From assembly GCF_047302425.1 (NCBI RefSeq), contig NZ_CP154855.1:2232001-2296000 (forward strand): a stretch of 64,000 bases of DNA. The letters are read 5' to 3'. The position numbers were made by a program, and so were the translations under genes. Source of the stretch: Oceanitalea sp047302425. GTDB lineage: Bacteria; Actinomycetota; Actinomycetes; Actinomycetales; Actinomycetaceae. The notes beneath the pieces are model-generated. The model was not told the origin of the DNA. It saw only the letters and a list, made by a program, of their open reading frames with translations, and searched no databases. Shown here in pieces: positions 1 through 6,829 of this stretch. Each line of letters opens with the position of its first letter. The stretch's first letter is position 1.

Positions 1-77
1 GGGACGCCCGGGTTCTCCCCGAGGTAGGCGATGAGCGCGAGCAGCCGGGTGAGGCGCTCGCCGGTGGTCTCAGCCAC
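1..77 (-). CDS. pafC: PafC-like WYL-domain regulator, 5' end only
   Basis: Partial gene running off the left edge. It opens with GTG (75-77) and reads V-A-E-T-T-G-E-R-L-T-R-L-L-A-L-I-A-Y-L-G, the usual beginning of the PafC winged-helix/WYL protein. Its start lies 4 bp past the pafB stop, so the two are translationally close, as expected of PafB/PafC, which act together as a DNA-damage-responsive transcription activator in actinobacteria. Only about 25 codons are visible, so the identification rests on this start and on the neighbour. Confidence 0.7.
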   Translation of the reverse strand, partial: MAETTGERLTRLLALIAYLGENPGV

Positions 78-1038
78 GGACGACCTCCCCCAGGGCGGCG
101 ACGGCGCGCAGCCGCCCGACGACGTCCTCGCGCAGCTCCGGCGGGTCGAGGACGAGGACGGCGGGCCCGTAGGACGCGATCTCGGCGGCGAGGGACACGA
201 CGTCGTCCGTCTCGACGACGACGACGTCACGCCCGTCCCGCTCCCCGCGCTCCTCGACGGCGCGGGCACGCAGCGCGGCGCCCCGCTCGGGGAGCACGGC
301 GAGGACGGCGCGCACGCGGCCCCCGCCGCTGCCGGCGAGGATGGCCTGGGCGTCGTGCTCGGGGACCTCGAAGGCGCCGGTGGGGCCGGTGGGGCGGACC
401 GCGCCGACGACGCGGGAGAGGCGGAAGACGCGCGGGGCGCCGCGGTCGACGTCGTGGCCCACGAGGTACCAGCCGCGGTCACGGCTCACCAGGCGCCACG
501 GCTGGACGCAGCGGGAGGTCTCCGCCCCCGTGGAGGCGGCGCGGTAGGTGAAGGTCACCGCCTGGCGGGCGCCGATGGCGTCGAGCAGCGGGCCGAGGGC
601 GGTCTCGGCGGGCTGCACGCGCAGGGCGACGCCGAGGTGCGCGTCGGGGTCCGCGCCGGCGGCGACGGCGCGCAGCTTGGTGAGCCCGCGCCGGGCCGAT
701 CCGTGGAGGTGGGCGTCCTGCCAGACCGTCGCGGCCAGCGACAGCACGCCGATCTCGGCGGCGGTGAAGGTGACCTCGGGCAGCGAGTAACCGGCGGTGT
801 CGAGGCGGTAGCCGACGGCGTCCTCGTGGACGGGGTCGACGTCGGTGACGATCGGCACGCCGAGCTGGCGCAGCAGGTCCTTGTCACGCTCGAACATCCG
901 CTCGAAGGCGACGTCGTTGCTCGCGTCCCGGTAGCCGTTGACGGAGGCACGGACGTCGGCCTTGGTCAGCCGGCCCGGGGCGTGCCGGAGCGCGATGAGG
1001 AGGTCGAGCAGCCGCTCGGCCGGGTCCACGCGAGTCAC
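70..1038 (-). CDS. pafB: PafB-like WYL-domain transcriptional regulator
   Basis: About 322 aa. The N-terminus (residues 1-70) is a winged helix that recognises DNA (A-E-R-L-L-D-L-L, then R-L-T-K-A-D-V-R). The second half carries a WYL domain with the signature Q-P-W-R-L-V-S-R-D-R-G-W-Y-L-V-G-H-D near residues 175-195, which senses ligand or single-stranded nucleic acid in this family. PafB and PafC form the mycobacterial-type activator of the LexA-independent DNA damage response. I chose the GTG at 1036-1038; an alternative GTG lies at 1027-1029. The gene is divergent from a DUF3866 gene. Its usual partner pafA lies about 49 kb away in this window rather than next door. Confidence 0.85.
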   Translation of the reverse strand: MTRVDPAERLLDLLIALRHAPGRLTKADVRASVNGYRDASNDVAFERMFERDKDLLRQLGVPIVTDVDPVHEDAVGYRLDTAGYSLPEVTFTAAEIGVLSLAATVWQDAHLHGSARRGLTKLRAVAAGADPDAHLGVALRVQPAETALGPLLDAIGARQAVTFTYRAASTGAETSRCVQPWRLVSRDRGWYLVGHDVDRGAPRVFRLSRVVGAVRPTGPTGAFEVPEHDAQAILAGSGGGRVRAVLAVLPERGAALRARAVEERGERDGRDVVVVETDDVVSLAAEIASYGPAVLVLDPPELREDVVGRLRAVAALGEVVRG

Positions 1039-1074
1039 GGCCCCACCGTACTTGCTGCCGGGCCTCTCCCCCGC

Positions 1075-1092
1075 ACCGACAGCACACCTGGC
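1075..1092. repeat. Single copy of the 18-bp repeat unit
   Basis: ACCGACAGCACACCTGGC matches the unit found at 27.87 kb (CGCCGACAGCACACCTAC) at 13-14 of 18 positions. It lies in the 84-bp divergent spacer between pafB and the DUF3866 gene. Alone it would be ignored; it is listed because of the clusters elsewhere. Confidence 0.45.
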
Positions 1093-1122
1093 GCCGGAGC
1101 CCGAGACGGTAGCGTGCGCAGG

Positions 1123-2220
1123 GTGATCTCCTGGCGTGACGGTGTGGTGAGGACGGTGCGCGGCTCCTGGGCCGGCGCCGTCGAGCTCGAGGTCGACCTC
1201 GACCGGCCGGCCGGGGACCGCTCCTCGGTGCGGGCCCTGGCCTACACGGGCCTGGTCGGCGAGCCGCATGTCGGCGACCGCGTGACGCTGACCGTCTCCG
1301 CGCTCGTCCGTGGGCTCGGCACCGGCGGCTACGCCATGGTCGTCGCCCTGCCCGACCGCCTCCCGGCCGACCCGCCTCCCGGTCCGGGACACGTCGTCAA
1401 GGCCCGCTACACGCCGCTGCAGCCGATGCTCCTCGGCGTGGACGAGCAGGAGTCGCCCTGGCACGAGCGGATGCGCGAGGCCGACGACCTGGGCGGGCTC
1501 GCCGTCGTCGTCGCCGACCTGCACTCCGCGCTGCCCGCTGTCCTCGCGGGCGTGCGGGCGGCCGGGGGCGAGCGGAAGGTCACCTACGTCATGACCGACG
1601 GCGGGGCGCTGCCGCTGGCCTTCTCCCGCTCCGTTGCACAGCTGCGCGAGGCGGGCTGGCTCGCGGCGACGATCACCGCGGGGCAGGCCTTCGGGGGCGA
1701 CCTCGAGGCCGTCAACGTCCACACCGCACTGCTCGCGGCGAAGCACGTCGTGGGGGCCGACGTCGTCGTCGTCGCCCAGGGGCCGGGCAACCTCGGGACG
1801 GGGACGCGCTGGGGCTTCTCGGGGGTCGCGGCCGGCGAGGCGCTCAACGCGGCCGCGGTGCTCGGCGGGCGGCCCGTCGCCGCGCTGCGGGTGTCCGAGG
1901 CGGACCCGCGCGAGCGGCACCTGGGCGTGTCGCACCACTCGATGACCGCCTACGGCCGCGTCGCGCTGCGCCCGGCCGACGTCGTCGTGCCGGTCGGCGA
2001 GGGGCAGCTGTGGGAGCGGGTGCGCGAGCAGGCGGCCACCCTGTGCGAGCCGGTCGGCCACCACCGGCTCGTCGAGGTGCCCACCGACGGGCTGCGCGCG
2101 GCGCTCGAGGACTCCCCCGTGCGCCTGTCGACCATGGGCCGCGGCCTGGATGCGGACGAGGCCGCCTTTATCGCGTCCGCCGCGGCCGGTGCCCACGCCG
2201 CCGCGCTCACCGCCGGCTGA
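1123..2220 (+). CDS. DUF3866 family protein
   Basis: About 365 aa, conserved in actinobacteria, function unknown. The protein has a small N-terminal beta-rich part (residues 1-80) and a long alpha/beta body with glycine-rich loops such as V-V-V-A-Q-G-P-G-N-L-G-T-G-T-R-W-G-F-S-G and R-H-L-G-V-S-H-H-S-M-T-A, which looks like a nucleotide- or sugar-binding fold. No catalytic residues can be assigned. The GTG at 1123 is preferred because the -10-like TAGCGT at 1110-1115 sits 7 bases upstream, suggesting a leaderless transcript; a GTG at 1114 is the alternative. It is transcribed divergently from pafB. Confidence 0.75.
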   Translation: MISWRDGVVRTVRGSWAGAVELEVDLDRPAGDRSSVRALAYTGLVGEPHVGDRVTLTVSALVRGLGTGGYAMVVALPDRLPADPPPGPGHVVKARYTPLQPMLLGVDEQESPWHERMREADDLGGLAVVVADLHSALPAVLAGVRAAGGERKVTYVMTDGGALPLAFSRSVAQLREAGWLAATITAGQAFGGDLEAVNVHTALLAAKHVVGADVVVVAQGPGNLGTGTRWGFSGVAAGEALNAAAVLGGRPVAALRVSEADPRERHLGVSHHSMTAYGRVALRPADVVVPVGEGQLWERVREQAATLCEPVGHHRLVEVPTDGLRAALEDSPVRLSTMGRGLDADEAAFIASAAAGAHAAALTAG

Positions 2221-2236
2221 CGGCGGCCCTGCCCGG

Positions 2237-2689
2237 TCAGTCCGGGTGGTCGGACTCGTGCAGCTGGACGAGCGCGGCCAGGCGGCCCACCTCGCGGCGG
2301 GCGTACTCGCCGTCGGCGGACTGGATCGCCATGACGGCGAGGGTCGTCCCGTCGGAGAGGTCGAGCTGTGCCCACGGACTGTTGGGTCCGAAGCGCACCT
2401 CGACCACCTGCGCCCACGCGAGCCGGCGGACCTTGACGAAGTTGCGGACGGTGAGCCCGTCGTCGTCGGGCACCGCGCGGACGGCCGCCTGGCGGAAGCA
2501 CAGCCACGCGAGGACGACGGCCGTGAAGACGATCCCGACGACGTCGAACAGCGACATCGCGAGGTCGTTGGCGGCCATGACCGTGAAAAGGACCGGCGGG
2601 CCGAGGACGGTGAGGACGAGCAGGACCGAGGCCACCCACCGCGCCGCGCGCGGGCGGAACGGACGGAGGAGCTCGGCCGGCAGGGTCAC
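2237..2689 (-). CDS. PH-domain membrane protein
   Basis: 150 aa. Two hydrophobic helices (about residues 16-40 and 46-66) precede a soluble bacterial PH-like domain of the PF10756 type (G-L-T-V-R-N-F-V-K-V-R-R-L-A-W-A-Q-V-V-E-V-R-F). Such proteins follow hisG in many actinobacteria, with no known reaction. The GTG start overlaps the hisG stop by 4 bp (GTGA), so it is the last gene of the hisE-hisG unit. The role in histidine metabolism, if any, is unknown; the overlap shows co-translation only. Confidence 0.75.
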   Translation of the reverse strand: MTLPAELLRPFRPRAARWVASVLLVLTVLGPPVLFTVMAANDLAMSLFDVVGIVFTAVVLAWLCFRQAAVRAVPDDDGLTVRNFVKVRRLAWAQVVEVRFGPNSPWAQLDLSDGTTLAVMAIQSADGEYARREVGRLAALVQLHESDHPD

Positions 2690-3528
2690 AGCCGCGACGC
2701 GTGGATGGAGGTGACGATGATCGCCCGCGCCCCGACGTCGTACAGCTCGTCCATCACGCGGTTGGCGTCCTCGCGGCGGACCATGGCCCGCACGGCGCGC
2801 CAGTTGCCGTCGTGGAGCGGCGAGACGGTGGGCGACTCGAGCCCGGGGGTGACGGCGACGGCCTTCTCCACGTGCTCGACCGGGACGTCGTAGTCCATGA
2901 GGACGTAGCGGCGCGCGACGAGCACGCCCTGCAGGCGCCGGTCGAGGACGGCGACGGCGGCCTCGGCGGGACGGTCCGCCGGGCGGATGAGCACCGCCTC
3001 GGACTGGAGGATCGGGTCACCGAAGACCTCGAGCCCGGCCGCGCGCAGGGTGGAGCCGGTCTCTACGACGTCCGCGACCGCGTCGGCGATGCCGAGCTGG
3101 ACCGAGGACTCCACGGCGCCGTCGAGGTGGACGACGCTCGCCTCGATGCCGCGCTCGGCGAGGTAGTTGCCGACGAGGACGTCGTAGCTCGTGGCCACGC
3201 GGGCCCCGGCAAGGTCCTCGACGGAGCGGATCGCGCCGGCGGGCGCGGCGAAGCGGAAGGTCGAGCGCGCGAAGCCCAGCGGCCGGTGCTCGACGGCGGA
3301 GGTGCCCGAGTCGAGGAGCAGGTCGCGGCCGGTGATGCCGACGTCCACGGTGCCGGAGCCGACGTAGACCGCGATGTCGCGCGGGCGGAGGAAGAAGAAC
3401 TCGACCCCGTTGTCGGGATCGGGCAGGACGAGCTCGCGGTCGCGGCGGCGGCGGTAGCCGGCCTCGGCGAGCATCTGGGTGGCGGGCTCGGACAGCGAGC
3501 CCTTGTTCGGGACGGCGATGCGCAGCAC
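2686..3528 (-). CDS. hisG: ATP phosphoribosyltransferase HisG
   Basis: 280 aa long-form HisG, which joins ATP and PRPP in the first step of histidine synthesis and is feedback-inhibited by histidine. The N-terminus L-R-I-A-V-P-N-K-G-S-L-S-E-P and the motif Y-V-G-S-G-T-V-D-V-G-I-T-G-R-D are typical. The C-terminal about 75 residues form the regulatory ACT-like domain of the long form, ending G-A-R-A-I-I-V-T-S-I-H-A-S-R-L. I start it at the GTG at 3526-3528, which gives the usual family length. hisE lies 26 bp upstream and the PH-domain gene overlaps downstream. Confidence 0.95.
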   Translation of the reverse strand: MLRIAVPNKGSLSEPATQMLAEAGYRRRRDRELVLPDPDNGVEFFFLRPRDIAVYVGSGTVDVGITGRDLLLDSGTSAVEHRPLGFARSTFRFAAPAGAIRSVEDLAGARVATSYDVLVGNYLAERGIEASVVHLDGAVESSVQLGIADAVADVVETGSTLRAAGLEVFGDPILQSEAVLIRPADRPAEAAVAVLDRRLQGVLVARRYVLMDYDVPVEHVEKAVAVTPGLESPTVSPLHDGNWRAVRAMVRREDANRVMDELYDVGARAIIVTSIHASRL

Positions 3529-3554
3529 GGGGATATGTCTCCGGGTCGGGTCGG

Positions 3555-3818
3555 TCAGAGCTTGCGGTAGACGTCCTCGAGGCTGATGCCGCGAGCGACC
3601 ATCATGACCTGGACGTGGTAGAGCAGCTGGGAGATCTCCAGGGCGGTGGCGTCCTCGCCCTCGTACTCCGCGGCCATCCACACCTCGGCTGCCTCCTCGA
3701 CGATCTTCTTGCCGATCGCATGGACGCCGGCATCCAGCTGGGCGACGGTCCCGGAGTTCTCGGGCCGCGTGTCCGCCTTGTGCTTGAGCTCGGCATACAG
3801 GTCGTCGAAGGTCTTCAC
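3555..3818 (-). CDS. hisE: Phosphoribosyl-ATP pyrophosphatase HisE
   Basis: 87 aa, all-alpha NTP-PPase (MazG-like) fold. It hydrolyses phosphoribosyl-ATP to phosphoribosyl-AMP, the second step of histidine synthesis. The metal-binding motif K-K-I-V-E-E-A-A-E-V appears near residues 37-46 and the E-x-x-Q/D-L-L-Y-H motif follows. Start GTG at 3816-3818. It is encoded 26 bp upstream of hisG, so the two form one unit; hisI and hisF are elsewhere in the window. Confidence 0.95.
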   Translation of the reverse strand: MKTFDDLYAELKHKADTRPENSGTVAQLDAGVHAIGKKIVEEAAEVWMAAEYEGEDATALEISQLLYHVQVMMVARGISLEDVYRKL

Positions 3819-3868
3819 ACCGTCCAGTTTAGGCCCCCGGTCGGGAGCGGCCGGGGCAGCGTCCACGG

Positions 3869-4852
3869 TCAGCCGAGCGTCCGCACGGCCTCGGCGGGGT
3901 CGACCTCGCCCTCGAGCAGGCCCTGCTCGGCCATGAAGGTGGCCATCGCCTCCCAGCGGGCGGGATCGCTCGTGCCCGCCGCGCTGCCGTAGAGCGGGAC
4001 GGTCGCCTCGACGGTGGCGAGGGCGGCCTCGCGCGCGGCCGGGTCGGCCAGGCCGGGGACGTGCTCGGCGGCGACGTCGACGGCGGCGGCCGGGTCCTCG
4101 ACGACGTCCCGTACCCCGCGCATGGTGGCCTCGACGACGGCGGCCGTCGCGCCGTCGTCGGCGATGTCGTCGTTGGCGCCGATCCCGATGCCGACGAGGG
4201 GGACGTCCCCGAGCGGGATGGTGCGGACGTCGACGCCGGCCTGGGCGAACTGGACGGCGTCGTTGTTGGCGAAGCCCATGACGGCGTCAACGTGGCCGGC
4301 GCTGAGCGCGGCCTGCTGGGTGAAGCCGATGTGCTCGACGGCAACGTCGTCCTCGCTGAGGCCGGCCTCGGAGAGGAGCGCGAGAAGGCCGAAGTACGTC
4401 TCGCCGAAGGGGCCGGGGATGCCGACCGAGTGGCCGGCGAGGTCCGCGGCGCTGGTGATGTCGGAGTCGGCGGGCACGATGAGGACGACGGGGTACTCCT
4501 CGTAGAGCGTCGCGACGTTGACCACCGGGACGCCGGCCGAGCGCGCCTGCAGCATCTCGTCCCCGCCGGCGACGACGAGGTCCTCCTCCCCCGACTCCAG
4601 CGCCCCGAAGAGCGACTCGGAGGCGCCGTGGTGGCGCAGCGACACCTCGACGCCCGCGTCCTCGTAGTAGCCGCGCGCCTCGGCGACGTAGAAGGGCGCG
4701 AACTGGACGTCGGGGGTGTAGGTGAGGCCGATGACGAGCTCGCCTGCTTCGGAGGTGCCGGCGGTGTCCGGGGTCTTGGCCGGATCGGCGCAGGCGGCGA
4801 GGGCGAGGGTGGCGGCGGCGGTGAGGACGAGGGCGGTGAGGCGGCGGGTCAC
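3869..4852 (-). CDS. ribY: Riboflavin-type ABC transporter substrate-binding lipoprotein (RibY-like)
   Basis: 327 aa. A signal peptide (residues 1-20) ends in the lipobox L-A-A-C with the acylated Cys at 21. The mature part is an NMT1/THI5-like periplasmic-binding fold (Y-T-P-D-V-Q-F-A-P-F-Y-V-A-E-A-R-G-Y-Y). The fold alone would suggest a thiamine-pyrimidine binder, but the operon starts with an FMN riboswitch, which points to riboflavin, as described for RibXY systems. The GTG start overlaps the permease stop by 4 bp. No ATPase gene follows: hisE is next, 50 bp away. Substrate assignment is inference from the riboswitch. Confidence 0.8.
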   Translation of the reverse strand: MTRRLTALVLTAAATLALAACADPAKTPDTAGTSEAGELVIGLTYTPDVQFAPFYVAEARGYYEDAGVEVSLRHHGASESLFGALESGEEDLVVAGGDEMLQARSAGVPVVNVATLYEEYPVVLIVPADSDITSAADLAGHSVGIPGPFGETYFGLLALLSEAGLSEDDVAVEHIGFTQQAALSAGHVDAVMGFANNDAVQFAQAGVDVRTIPLGDVPLVGIGIGANDDIADDGATAAVVEATMRGVRDVVEDPAAAVDVAAEHVPGLADPAAREAALATVEATVPLYGSAAGTSDPARWEAMATFMAEQGLLEGEVDPAEAVRTLG

Positions 4853-5703
4853 GGGGTGCTCCTGAGGCTGGGGTGGGCGGCGCGGCGGGCGCCGAAGCGG
4901 GTGCGGACGGTGGGGCGGTCGTCGACGGCGAGACGTTCGACGAGCCGCAGGGCGGCGTACATGACGACGGCGATCAGGGCCAGGACGGCGAGGGTGGCGA
5001 ACAGGCCGGTGGTGTCGGCGGAGTTGGACTGGACGGACAGGACCATGCCGAGGCCCTCGCCGCCCATGACGAACTCCCCGACGACCGCGCCGGTCACCGA
5101 GAGGGTGAAGCCGTTGCGCAGGCCGGTGAGGAGGCTGGGCAGGGACATCGGGACCTCGATGTGGCGCAGCATCGACCAGCCGTGGGCGCCGTCGAGGCGG
5201 GCGGCGTCGACGACCTCGGGGTCGAGGGTGCGCAGGCCGAGGATCGTGGCGAGCAGGATCGGGAAGAAGACGAGCAGGGCGCAGAGCAGGACGATGGGCA
5301 GCAGCCCGTAGCCGATCCAGATGACGAGGAGCGGCGCGAGGGCGACCGCCGGCAGCGCCTGGGAGGCCGCGACGTAGGGCTGCAGGCCGGCCGCGGCCCA
5401 ACGGTTGCGCGCGATGAGGTAGCCGAGCGGGAAGGCGACGGCGGTCCCCAGGACGCTGCCGAGCAGCGCCTCCACCCAGGTCACCCAGGTGTAGGAGAGC
5501 AGGCTGCCGGCGGTGACGTCGGTCCACAGCCGGGCGGCGACGGCGCTGGGCGCGGGGAGGAAGAACGGGGACACCGCGCCGGAACGGGCGACGAGCTCCC
5601 AGACGAGGAGCACGGCGGCACCGAGAGCGACGGGCGTGAGGAGCACGAGGCGGCGCGCGCGGCGGTGCGCGGCGAGCGTGCGCGCGAGCGGTGCCTGCTC
5701 CAT
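4849..5703 (-). CDS. ribX: Riboflavin-type ABC transporter permease (RibX-like)
   Basis: 284 aa, six or so membrane helices starting about residue 19. The cytoplasmic EAA-type loop that docks to the ATPase lies near residues 163-197 (D-A-A-R-L-D-G-A-H-G-W-S-M-L-R-H-I-E-V-P). It belongs to the BPD_transp_1 family of the ThiX/SsuC type. The ATG at 5701-5703 follows a good ribosome site, GGAGGG. An FMN riboswitch lies 89 bases upstream on the same strand, and the substrate-binding lipoprotein overlaps downstream. Together these support riboflavin import; the energising ATPase must be encoded elsewhere. Confidence 0.82.
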   Translation of the reverse strand: MEQAPLARTLAAHRRARRLVLLTPVALGAAVLLVWELVARSGAVSPFFLPAPSAVAARLWTDVTAGSLLSYTWVTWVEALLGSVLGTAVAFPLGYLIARNRWAAAGLQPYVAASQALPAVALAPLLVIWIGYGLLPIVLLCALLVFFPILLATILGLRTLDPEVVDAARLDGAHGWSMLRHIEVPMSLPSLLTGLRNGFTLSVTGAVVGEFVMGGEGLGMVLSVQSNSADTTGLFATLAVLALIAVVMYAALRLVERLAVDDRPTVRTRFGARRAAHPSLRSTP

Positions 5704-5709
5704 CTCGTC

Positions 5710-5736
5710 CCTCCGGTCCACTGGTGGCGTGACCGG
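5710..5736 (-). promoter_or_regulatory. Hairpin next to the ribX ribosome site
   Basis: Between the FMN aptamer and ribX the arms CCGGTC (5713-5718) and GACCGG (5731-5736) can pair. The arm nearest ribX merges into the GGAGGG ribosome site, so the stem could hide it. A second small stem, GCCGA/TCGGC, lies at 5771-5784. There is no U-tract, which favours translational over transcriptional control. Assignment as the expression platform is inference. Confidence 0.4.
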
Positions 5737-5792
5737 GGTCGACGAACGCGCAAGCGTCCGCGGCACCTCCGCCGACGGGTCGGCAAAGGCGC

Positions 5793-5914
5793 CCGTGCAT
5801 CCTCCCATCCGGACTTTCACCGTCGGTCCTGGAGTTCCACCAGGTCAACCACCTCGGAAGGTGGGTCGCGGACTGTCACCGCCGGTTCGGAATCTCACCG
5901 ACCCCGGAGCACGT
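5793..5914 (-). promoter_or_regulatory. FMN riboswitch (RFN element)
   Basis: On the minus strand the segment contains the conserved RFN blocks in the right order: GGTCGGTGAGATTCC, ACCGGCGGTGACAGTCC, GCGACCC, then GGTTGACCTGGTGGAACTCC, ACCGACGGTGAAAGTCC and GGATGGGAG. The ends GTGCTCC near 5907-5913 and GGATGCAC near 5794-5801 can close the basal stem P1. RFN elements bind flavin mononucleotide and switch off riboflavin synthesis or uptake genes when FMN is high. Here it precedes ribX by 89 bases and nothing else, so it should control the ribX-ribY transporter. Confidence 0.95.
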
Positions 5915-5975
5915 TCTTGCAGCATCAAGCATGCCACAGGTGGATTTGTTCCCGGGCACGGGATGGGGTGCGAGG

Positions 5976-6635
5976 TCAGCGGGCGGCGGAGGCGAGCTCG
6001 CGCAGCGCGGTAACCTCGGCGTTCGGGTCCTCGGCGCCGTAGACGGCGGACCCGGCGACGAAGGTGTCCGCACCCGCGCGGGCGGCGATCGCGACGGTGT
6101 CACGCGAGATGCCGCCGTCGACCTGGAGCCAGATGTCGCGACCGGAGGCGTCGATCGCCTCGCGGGCAGCGGCGATCTTGCCGACCGTCGACTCGAGGAA
6201 GCGCTGACCGCCGAACCCGGGCTCGACGGTCATGACGAGGAGCATGTCGAGCTCCTCGAGGTAGTCGAGGTACGGCGTGATGTCGGTGGTGGGGCGCACC
6301 GCGACGGAGGCGCGGGCGCCGGCGTCCCGGATCTCCCGGGCGAGGCGGATCGGGGCGACCGAGGCCTCGGCATGGAAGGTGACCGAGGCGCAGCCGGCCT
6401 CGGCGTAGCCCCGCGCCCAGCGGTCGGGGTCCTCGATCATGAGGTGCGCGTCGACCGGGACGGGGCTGGCCGCGACGATCCGCTCAACCACCGGCAGCCC
6501 GACCGTGAGGTTGGGGACGAAGTGGTTGTCCATGACGTCCACGTGCACGAGGTCCGCGCCGGAGATCCGCCCGAGCTCGCCCGTGAGGTCGGCGAAGTCG
6601 GCGTTGAGGATGCTGGGAGTGATGCGTACGGCCAC
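5976..6635 (-). CDS. rpe: Ribulose-phosphate 3-epimerase
   Basis: 219 aa TIM barrel, interconverting ribulose 5-phosphate and xylulose 5-phosphate in the pentose phosphate and related pathways. The family signatures are clear: P-S-I-L-N-A-D-F-A-D-L at the N-terminus, H-V-D-V-M-D-N-H-F-V-P-N with the metal/catalytic Asp, V-D-A-H-L-M-I, M-T-V-E-P-G-F-G-G-Q and V-D-G-G-I near the C-terminus. Start GTG at 6633-6635. It ends 61 bases before the FMN riboswitch of the ribXY unit, with which it shares strand but probably not regulation. Confidence 0.95.
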   Translation of the reverse strand: MAVRITPSILNADFADLTGELGRISGADLVHVDVMDNHFVPNLTVGLPVVERIVAASPVPVDAHLMIEDPDRWARGYAEAGCASVTFHAEASVAPIRLAREIRDAGARASVAVRPTTDITPYLDYLEELDMLLVMTVEPGFGGQRFLESTVGKIAAAREAIDASGRDIWLQVDGGISRDTVAIAARAGADTFVAGSAVYGAEDPNAEVTALRELASAAR

Positions 6636-6689
6636 GGCTCCGAGCCTACCCATGCCGGGGGGAACCGGCCGGGCTGCTCGGCAGGCGCC

Positions 6690-6811
6690 GGATGTCAGTG
6701 GGCCCCTGAGAGGGTGTGACCAGCAGCACATCGGACGGCCCGTGAGGGGCGGGCGATGGGCTCGAATGTCAGAGGTCGCTGACAGGATGTGACCAACAGC
6801 ACACCAAGGGT
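6690..6811. repeat. Two direct repeats, 74-bp period, before the DUF222-HNH gene
   Basis: Two copies of an about 45-bp unit begin near 6690 and 6764. The shared core is ATGTCAG, then CTGA-AGG-TGTGACCA and CAGCACA. In the second copy TGTCAG-N6-CTGACA (6767-6784) is a perfect inverted repeat. The copies directly precede the ribosome site of the HNH gene. Repeats before DUF222/13E12-type genes could be operator or nuclease target sites; that is inference. Confidence 0.7.
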
Positions 6812-6829
6812 GCGAGGGAGGTGGGGACG

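Noticed and set aside
31..1122. N-terminal extension of the DUF3866 gene through pafB
   Set aside because: The extension is antisense to pafB and low-complexity. The DUF3866 similarity begins at 1123.
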